Under the pieces are notes generated by a model. The model searched no databases. It was given only the letters and a program-made list of their open reading frames with translations, and was not told the DNA's origin. The translations under genes and the position numbers were made by a program. From positions 620,001-684,000 of the forward strand of contig NZ_BPTV01000001.1 in NCBI RefSeq assembly GCF_019973375.1: a DNA stretch of 64,000 nt, given 5' to 3'. Shown piece by piece: positions 59,301 through 64,000 of the stretch. This DNA is from Prevotella lacticifex (GTDB taxonomy: Bacteria; Bacteroidota; Bacteroidia; Bacteroidales; Bacteroidaceae). Position 1 is the stretch's first letter, and each line of letters begins with the position of its first letter.

Positions 59301-59910
59301 CACTGAACCCGCACCTTTGTATGAAAGCATCGGTGAGCTGGTATATGCCGTCGGAAGGAACGCGGATCTTCACCCATCGTCCCGACGCCAACTTGCTGTG
59401 GGCGGCATAGCGCGATGCCGCCGAGACTGAGCCGTTGGCAGATGATGCTTTTGCTCCCGTGCTTACCGAAGATGGCAGCCGCCGAGTCTTTGATGCGCTC
59501 TTCTTGGCCTTCGCCGTGATGGCAATCATGAAACTCACGAGAAATTCTTTCTTCCCGTTGCGCTCCACGATAGGCGTCAGTGCAAACTCCATGCTACCGT
59601 TCTTTCTGTCGACGACGATGCGTTTCGTTATCTGCGGAAGGGCGGGTAGGGGAGCACCGCTGACCTTGTTGTACAGCTCAATGTCGTGGCTGTTCATCTC
59701 GATAAACTCAGGATAGCGTATCTCCAGGTTGTAGGTGGAGTCGGCATAGTTCTTTCCCAAAGGTATCGAATAGGTGAACTCCGGCAGCATAGAGTCGATC
59801 TCTATGTCGTCAACGGTGAGGTTGAAGAACCGCTGCGACTGTCCGTGAGCCGCCACAGCAGCCAACAAGCATATTGCCGTTAATATAATATGTAATGTTT
59901 TTCCTTTCAT
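56305..59910 (-). CDS. porU: Type IX secretion system sortase PorU (C25 family)
   Basis: A 1201-residue protein with signal peptide MKGKTLHIILTAICLLAAVAAHG. N-terminal beta domains (~25-430) precede the gingipain-like C25 domain with catalytic H705 in DYAGHGSE and C738 in VTASCDIMPFDG. The C-terminal ~80 residues are a type IX sorting domain (ISNINVTNNPATTSTTFIVQ, VIDVFDMSGRLLWQ, LPTGVYLYRVRLSSGGS). PorU removes the sorting domains of secreted cargo and attaches them to A-LPS. The start overlaps the stop of the FAH gene by four bases. Both cargo candidates in this window (26686 and 48478) carry tails that suit this machinery. Confidence 0.96.
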   Translation of the reverse strand: MKGKTLHIILTAICLLAAVAAHGQSQRFFNLTVDDIEIDSMLPEFTYSIPLGKNYADSTYNLEIRYPEFIEMNSHDIELYNKVSGAPLPALPQITKRIVVDRKNGSMEFALTPIVERNGKKEFLVSFMIAITAKAKKSASKTRRLPSSVSTGAKASSANGSVSAASRYAAHSKLASGRWVKIRVPSDGIYQLTDAFIQRCGFSDPSKVRIFGYGGHLENETLNGDDLKKYDDVPEVATCTVGGRRLFYGRGPVSWASATATVRTQNPYSSYGYYFLSDIDGEALTVDSATFMSDEYVHDNDYHAIHEVDNYAWYQGGRKLFENDPIEAGSSRTYTFASPAGAKKAVAAMNVTAGTRSYFTVTINGKSGSLQSILPGQYDRGNERSLTQNIDSVCATDSITIACNSGGPLRLDYICMTYDQPRPVPSLTTTAFATPEYVYGITNQDHHADANADMIIIIPTSQKLLAQAQRLAAYHEQHDSMTVRIVPADELYNEFSSGTPDAGAYRRYLKMMYDRATDDKELPKHLLLFGDCLWDNRMLTTDTRGLNPDDYLLCYESENSYSLVYCYVDDGWFTLLDDGEGGSNTSITRTDKEDMGVGRFPVTTATDAKVLVDKVINYENNSNAGGWQNTIMFLGDDGNNNLHMTDANRAADQTSALYPGYVIKKVMWDAYKRVSTSTGNSYPDASEIIKKQQAAGALIIDYAGHGSETQISHEAVLRLKDFASFTNTNLPLWVTASCDIMPFDGTVENIGETAMLNSNGGSVAFFGTTRTVFAQDNTPLNIAFMKYVLSLKDGKPITLGEAQRLTKNQMITGREDLSQNKLQYSLLGDPAMSLNLPTQTVVIDSINGTSTTGETLAVLRAGSVCKVSGHIEKGGQTDNSFNGLLAITVRDTRELITCRLNSKEDTESAFKFYDRTKNIYNGNDSIRDGKFSLLFAVPRDINYSDGTGLMNLYAVNNSHTAIANGYTEQFLVNGSDTIANDSIGPSIYCYLNSPSFVNGDNVNTTPYFVANVSDKNGINAAGTGIGHNMELIIDGDMTKTYDLNDNFSFDFGSYTKGSTFYNIPELSEGRHQLLFRVWDILNNCNTARLDFNVVKGLSPQISNINVTNNPATTSTTFIVQHNFAGSNVDVIIDVFDMSGRLLWQNASSGVSTGNTFTVDWNLTTQSGGRLPTGVYLYRVRLSSGGSKRVSKAKKLIILNNN

Positions 59911-60524
59911 TTACACCAGAAATTCGTAACTTTTCTCTCTTCAATGTATCCCTCGATATGGTCGTCGGGACTTACCGGACCACAGCCGGCGGGACAACCC
60001 GTGAAGAGAAGGTCGCCGGTCTTGAGCGTAAACCACCGGCTGATGAAACTTATTGTCTCGTCGATAGAGAAGAACATGTCGGCTCCGCAACCCTCCTGCA
60101 CCGTATTGCCGTTGATGTCGAGACGGAACCGCAGTCGGTTGACCTCAGGCAGTTTGTCCTTGTCAACCCATTCGCCGATGACAGCCGAGTTGTCGAAGCT
60201 CTTGCTGCGCTCCCACGGCAACCCCTTAGCCCTGAGCCGTGCCTGCAACTCGCGCGCCGTGAAGTCGACACCGACGGTGAATGCGTCGTAGTAGCGGTTG
60301 GCGAAGCGCACGGGCACTGACTTGCCGAGGCGGCAAATCCTCACCACGAGCTCACCTTCATACTCTATCCGCCCCAAGTCGTCGGGGATGAAGAATGGCT
60401 TTCCGTTCTTCAGCAGCGCCGAGTCGGTCTTGCAGAAGATGACAGGCTCCTCCGGTTTCATTAACGTTCCGTGCAGCGATTTATTGTGCTGCGGGTAGTT
60501 CATTCCTAAGCAAAATATCTTCAT
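59907..60524 (-). CDS. Fumarylacetoacetate hydrolase (FAH) family protein
   Basis: A 205-residue protein starting at ATG 60524 (MKIFCLGMNYPQHNKSL), as the promoter at 60573-60543 excludes an upstream start at 60545. The FAH core is complete: PVIFCKTDSALLKNGKPFFI, IEYEGELVVRICRLGKSV with metal-binding E-x-E, the Asp of DFTAR, and ISFISRWFTLKTGDLLFTGCP. It is of the short acylpyruvase/oxaloacetate-decarboxylase type; the substrate is unknown. It is the first gene of a FAH-porU-porV unit, linked to porU by an ATGA overlap. Confidence 0.9.
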   Translation of the reverse strand: MKIFCLGMNYPQHNKSLHGTLMKPEEPVIFCKTDSALLKNGKPFFIPDDLGRIEYEGELVVRICRLGKSVPVRFANRYYDAFTVGVDFTARELQARLRAKGLPWERSKSFDNSAVIGEWVDKDKLPEVNRLRFRLDINGNTVQEGCGADMFFSIDETISFISRWFTLKTGDLLFTGCPAGCGPVSPDDHIEGYIEERKVTNFWCK

Positions 60525-60542
60525 ATTATTCGTATTTATGCA

Positions 60543-60573
60543 CAAAGTTAGTGTTTTCGGTTGTTATCTCAAA
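60543..60573 (-). promoter_or_regulatory. Promoter of the FAH-porU-porV unit
   Basis: On the minus strand TTTG (60573-60570) and TAACTTTG (60550-60543) are 19 bp apart; the start codon is 18 bp further on. Confidence 0.75.
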
Positions 60574-61735
60574 GAAAATGCCGGTATTTTGTTCTTCATC
60601 CCGTCTGTCGTGGCTCCATAAAGGTAACAATCGTCCACCGCAGCAGTATATTAGTGAAGTTCTCATGAGCCTTTGTGTGGCCCATTGAAGTAATTCTCAC
60701 ATCGTATGTGACGTGTTAATAAAGGATGATAATTGTCTGTGTCGATGATTGATTTACAATGCAACGACGCAGGTACTTTCCGGCACCTCTCCTTCTTTCT
60801 TTTGTTTTTAGTGTTTCCGTAGAAATTATTGGGAAGAGGAAAACGTTAGCTGGCTACAAACTTAGGATTCTTGTCCGTAGCTCTTCGCTTTCCTTTATGC
60901 AAAGATACAAAATTTTTCCCCCGATTGCAAGTTTTTCGCAAGAAATTTTTCAGACGGTCACATCTTCTTCTTTCCTAAATATGATGTAGCCGCCTGATAA
61001 TCATCGGGATTAGCCGTAGCTGCGCTAACGCGATTTTTTTTCTCCCCAGCTGGAGCATTGAGTGTTTTTCGTGGGACCACGGTGAGAGGAAATATAAATC
61101 TTTATACTGTTATTATTGCTTTGGCATTTTCAGACGGGAACGAGGATAGGTTATTCTCTGTCACCGTAAAGCCCCGCCCCCACTTGATATTCAATTGATT
61201 ATACCTTATTTACGTTGTTCTCTGCCAACGTAAAGCCCCGACGGGGCTTAATCTTCAGTAACCCCTGACTAAGGGAGCGCAGCGACCGCAGTCTTGGGTG
61301 GAAAGTGGAAATATAGATTTATGACCAGCCTCGAAGAGGTTGAATAGCGGAACGCGCATGAATGTCAATGGCAAAGGTAAAGGCGCACAACGTGCTATTG
61401 TGCGTCTTCGAGGCACTGAATGTATAGCTGTCTGCATTCTTTTTCCCCGGACTGCACTCGCTATCGCTCGCTTATTCCGGGGTATTTGGCGATTCATCCC
61501 CGTTAAGGCTGGTGGTGGCAAAGAGAGGAAAATCTCCTCGCAAAGGCGCAAAGCCCGCAAAGGATACGCCAAGGAACATAAAAATTCTTTCGCGGAATCG
61601 TTGCGGTCTTGGCGGCTTGGCGAGAGATTACGAACAGCACCTATCCATTTGCAGGGGCGGCCTTTATAGCCGTCCGGTCGGTCGTAAGACCGAATCTCTG
61701 TCACGTTTGAAATACGCTAATGTCGTGACTACAAT
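60574..61735. other. Long gene-free region with several palindromes
   Basis: No supportable gene in about 1.1 kb. Visible elements: AAGCCCCGACGGGGCTT hairpin at 61233-61249, preceded by two direct copies of TCTCTGYCAMCGTAAAGCCC (ending near 61175 and 61238); a GGCGCACAA/TTGTGCGTC hairpin at 61380-61408; CCCCGGA/TTCCGGGG arms at 61445-61481; and a stretch of repeated CAAAGGCGCAAAG-like words at 61530-61570. Longer ORFs here have odd composition and cross the palindromes. It looks like an accumulation site of dispersed repeats. Confidence 0.6.
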
Positions 61736-61767
61736 AAAAAAGGGCAGCTACCATACGGTAACTGCCC
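61736..61767 (-). terminator. Terminator of the rpsI-rpsB-tsf unit
   Basis: GGGCAGCTACC pairs with GGTAACTGCCC (one mismatch) around ATAC at 61742-61767; on the minus strand six T follow (61741-61736). Confidence 0.88.
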
Positions 61768-61796
61768 ATTATAAGAGTTGTAATGCTATTCTGCGA

Positions 61797-62801
61797 TTAC
61801 TCAGCAGCGAGGGTGAAGCGCTTGTAGTTGACAATCTTCAGATCCTTGTCCTGCTTCTTCAGCCAATCGTTGACGGAAATCTTTCCATCAGCCTCATCAG
61901 CGAACTGGAACTCCTGGTCGACGAGACAGTTCTCCTTGAAGAACTTGTTCATACGGCCCTTGGCGATGTTCTGAATCATGTTCTCGTTGAGCTTGCCAGC
62001 AGCCTCAGCCTGAGTCTTGGCGATGATGTCCTTAGCCTTGTCAGCATCCTCCTGGGTGAGCCAGTTCTTTGCTACGTTCGACTCGATATGCTCCGGCGAG
62101 TCGACAAGGTTCGGGTTGATGCCGGCCTTCTTCAGCGCACCGTTGACCTGGCGCTGAACCTGCTCCTCCTTAGTCTTCTCGATAGCTACCTTGAGCTCCT
62201 CGTCCTTAACTTCCTGAGGAACAGAGGCCTCGTCGAGAGCTACCGGCTTCATGGCAGCGACCTGCATGGCTACCTTGTGTGCAGCGTCCTCGTTCTCCTT
62301 GTTGAGCTGGACCATTGTAGCGAGGGTGTGCTTGCCCATGTGGTCGTAGATGGAGATATTGTCGCCCTCGATGAAGTTGTATCCATCGATTTCCATCTTC
62401 TCACCGGTGATACCCGAGCGGCGTTTTACAGCGGTCTCTGCGTCGTCGCCGTTAGCGAGTGTCAGAGCCTTAACCTCATCGAGGTTCTTCGGGCGCTTCT
62501 CGATGATAGCATCGAGGATCTCCTGTACCAGGGCGATGAAGTCCTTACCAGCGGCAACGAAGTCGGTCTCGCACTTCACGGCAACCATTGCTGCGAAGCC
62601 AGGAACTTTCTTTACGAGCACAACGCCATTGCTGGTCTCACGGTCGGAACGCTTAGCTGCGATGGCCAGACCACGCTCGCGGAGAATCTCCTGAGCCTTT
62701 GGGAAGTCGCCGTCAGCCTCTGTAAGTGCCTTTTTGACATCAGCAAGACCTGCACCGGTCATTGCGCGCAGTTTTTTGATATCTGCAATTGAAACAGCCA
62801 T
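61797..62801 (-). CDS. tsf: Elongation factor Ts
   Basis: A 334-residue protein with the UBA-like N-terminus (VSIADIKKLRAMTGAGLADV), the TDFVA motif (VKCETDFVAAGKDF) and the core and dimerisation domains. It recycles EF-Tu by exchanging GDP for GTP. It is longer than the E. coli protein (283) as usual in Bacteroidetes. It lies 36 bp downstream of rpsB on the same strand and is followed by a strong terminator. Confidence 0.97.
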   Translation of the reverse strand: MAVSIADIKKLRAMTGAGLADVKKALTEADGDFPKAQEILRERGLAIAAKRSDRETSNGVVLVKKVPGFAAMVAVKCETDFVAAGKDFIALVQEILDAIIEKRPKNLDEVKALTLANGDDAETAVKRRSGITGEKMEIDGYNFIEGDNISIYDHMGKHTLATMVQLNKENEDAAHKVAMQVAAMKPVALDEASVPQEVKDEELKVAIEKTKEEQVQRQVNGALKKAGINPNLVDSPEHIESNVAKNWLTQEDADKAKDIIAKTQAEAAGKLNENMIQNIAKGRMNKFFKENCLVDQEFQFADEADGKISVNDWLKKQDKDLKIVNYKRFTLAAE

Positions 62802-62837
62802 ATTTTCTGTATTGTTAAGAATTAGAAATTGATGTTA

Positions 62838-63665
62838 TTACTCAGCCTTTGGAGCTTCCTCAGCCTTCGGTGCCTCCTCAGCCTTCGGTGCGTCGTCGGC
62901 CTTGCGGGCGCGGCGGGCAGCGCGGCGTGGAGCCTCCTCAGCCTGCTCAGCAGCAGCCTTCTCGTCAGCCTTCTCAGCCTTGCGCTCCTCGAGACCCTCG
63001 GCGATAGCGTCGCAGCAAGCTGTGAGGATTACCTCGAGAGAATCCTTGGCGTCGTCGTTGGCAGGGATGACGTAGTCGATGTTGCGTGGGTCAGAGTTGG
63101 TGTCGACGATAGCGAAGACAGGGATACCCAGACGGTTAGCCTCCTTGACGGCGATGTGCTCCTTGAGGACGTCGACGACGAAGAGTGCTGACGGCAGACG
63201 GTTCAGGTCGGCGATAGAGCCGAGGTTCTTCTCGAGCTTAGCGCGCTGGCGGCTGATCTGGAGCAGCTCGCGCTTTGAGAGGTTTGAGAATGTACCGTCG
63301 TTCATCATCTTGTCGATGTTGGTCATCTTCTTGACAGCCTTGCGGATTGTCGGGAAGTTTGTCAGTGTACCACCGGCCCAACGCTCGATGACGTATGGCA
63401 TGTTCACGCTTGCGGCCTTCTCGGCAACGATGTCCTTAGCCTGCTTCTTTGTAGCGACGAAGAGGATCTTCTTGCCCTGCTTAGCGATGCCCTTGAGAGC
63501 CTCGGCAGCCTCGTCGATTTTAGCGACGGTCTTGTGAAGGTCGATGATGTGAATACCGTTGCGCTCCATGAAGATGTAAGGAGCCATTGCGGGGTTCCAC
63601 TTGCGCTTGAGGTGGCCGAAGTGGCAACCTGCCTGTAATAACTGGTCAAATGTTGTTCTTGACAT
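62838..63665 (-). CDS. rpsB: 30S ribosomal protein S2
   Basis: A 275-residue protein. Residues 1-~225 are S2: MSRTTFDQLLQAGCHFGHLK, NGIHIIDLHKTVAKIDEAAE, VIERWAGGTLTNFPTIRK, LFVVDVLKEHIAVKEANRLG, IPVFAIVDTNSDP. The last ~50 residues are a low-complexity Ala/Glu/Lys/Arg tail ending in near-identical APKAEE units that is not part of the fold. It is translated with tsf from one unit. The 156-bp gap to rpsI shows no clear leader structure. Confidence 0.97.
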   Translation of the reverse strand: MSRTTFDQLLQAGCHFGHLKRKWNPAMAPYIFMERNGIHIIDLHKTVAKIDEAAEALKGIAKQGKKILFVATKKQAKDIVAEKAASVNMPYVIERWAGGTLTNFPTIRKAVKKMTNIDKMMNDGTFSNLSKRELLQISRQRAKLEKNLGSIADLNRLPSALFVVDVLKEHIAVKEANRLGIPVFAIVDTNSDPRNIDYVIPANDDAKDSLEVILTACCDAIAEGLEERKAEKADEKAAAEQAEEAPRRAARRARKADDAPKAEEAPKAEEAPKAE

Positions 63666-63821
63666 TTTTTCTTTCTTTTGTTTTGTTTGTTTACTTTCTT
63701 GTTAATTCTTGTTGCCGGATTCGTTGTCCGGCTAAACGCAACGCCGATGGGGCTGTTGCCGTTCAGAATCAGTCCCAGGGTAAGCACAGTGCGTCCCAGG
63801 GATTTAGATGCTAAACTGCGA

Positions 63822-64000
63822 TTAACGCTTACTGAACTGGAAGTGACGGCGAGCCTTCGGCTGTCCTGGCTTCTTACGCTCAACAGCACGGCTGTCGCGA
63901 GTGAGGAATCCAGCGTCCTTGAGCTGCTTCTTGTCTTCAGCGTTGATTTTCACGAGAGCACGTGCGATGGCGAGGCGCAGAGCCTGGCTCTGACCGGTGA
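63822..64000 (-). CDS. rpsI: 30S ribosomal protein S9, C-terminal part
   Basis: The visible 59 codons encode [20 protein letters not shown], then [20 protein letters not shown] and the end [10 protein letters not shown], the conserved S9 tail that reaches the ribosomal P site. The stop is TAA at 63824-63822; the gene continues beyond the window. It is upstream of rpsB on the same strand. Confidence 0.96.
   Translation of the reverse strand, partial: TGQSQALRLAIARALVKINAEDKKQLKDAGFLTRDSRAVERKKPGQPKARRHFQFSKR

Noticed and set aside
61512..62792. 426-codon plus-strand ORF
   Set aside because: It is mostly the complement of tsf (Leu/Val/Ser-rich translation) and has no promoter.

Overview
The window is chromosomal DNA of a Bacteroidales bacterium, most likely Prevotella or a close relative. 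Evidence: a SusC/SusD pair, GH97 and SusA-type enzymes, type IX secretion genes (porU, porV), NADP isocitrate dehydrogenase of the eukaryote-like type, and promoters of the Bacteroidetes form (-33 TTTG, -7 TAnnTTTG) upstream of many genes. All calls come from reading the sequence and translations; no database search was run.

Layout. (1) 1-9535 and 11982-17703: a plant cell wall pectin block of large exported glycoside hydrolases (a partial GH138-type candidate, a beta-propeller/GH2/malectin fusion, a LacZ-like GH2, GH28, GH105, GH106) plus L-rhamnose mutarotase. It fits stepwise removal of rhamnose, galacturonate and side-chain sugars from rhamnogalacturonan. An Rpn-type nuclease gene, a membrane-protein gene split by an in-frame TGA, and an array of ~22-bp palindromes interrupt it. 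(2) 17824-28200: a structured non-coding RNA candidate, a phytase-like secreted protein, ftsH, an AlbA_2 protein, icd-mgtC, a ThiD-like/AraC fusion overlapping pdxS-pdxT (vitamin B6 synthesis), and a secreted endonuclease I-like protein with a type IX sorting tail. (3) 28882-49347: a starch utilization locus. The minus strand carries lacI-type regulator, MFS maltose/oligosaccharide transporter, GH77 4-alpha-glucanotransferase, GH97 (SusB), type I pullulanase and SusA-like neopullulanase; the plus strand carries susC, susD, susE-like, susF-like and a secreted starch-binding-like protein with a type IX sorting tail. Starch would be bound outside, imported by SusCD, cut in the periplasm, moved inwards by the MFS carrier and disproportionated by GH77.

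(4) 48975-51494: a scrambled region holding a 439-bp duplication of the end of the starch-binding gene, a transposase stub joined to the tail of a lost SusE/F-like gene, and a HUH (Y1) transposase fused to a SLOG/DprA-like domain. (5) 51720-54320: two glycosyltransferases, a small promoter-to-terminator transcription unit carrying a 17-codon ORF, and a 38-bp repeat pair. (6) 54366-60524: ispF, porV, porU and a FAH-family hydrolase on the minus strand. (7) 60525-61796: a long gene-free region rich in palindromes. (8) 61797-64000: tsf, rpsB and the end of rpsI.

The strongest new observations: three starch promoters each carry a LacI-type 14-bp palindrome 54-55 bp upstream of the -7 box, a spacing that suggests the LacI-family protein acts as an activator; the ThiD-like/AraC fusion as a candidate B6 sensor-regulator; the promoter-to-terminator RNA units at 17824-18026 and 53940-54175; and the modular 22-bp palindrome family.
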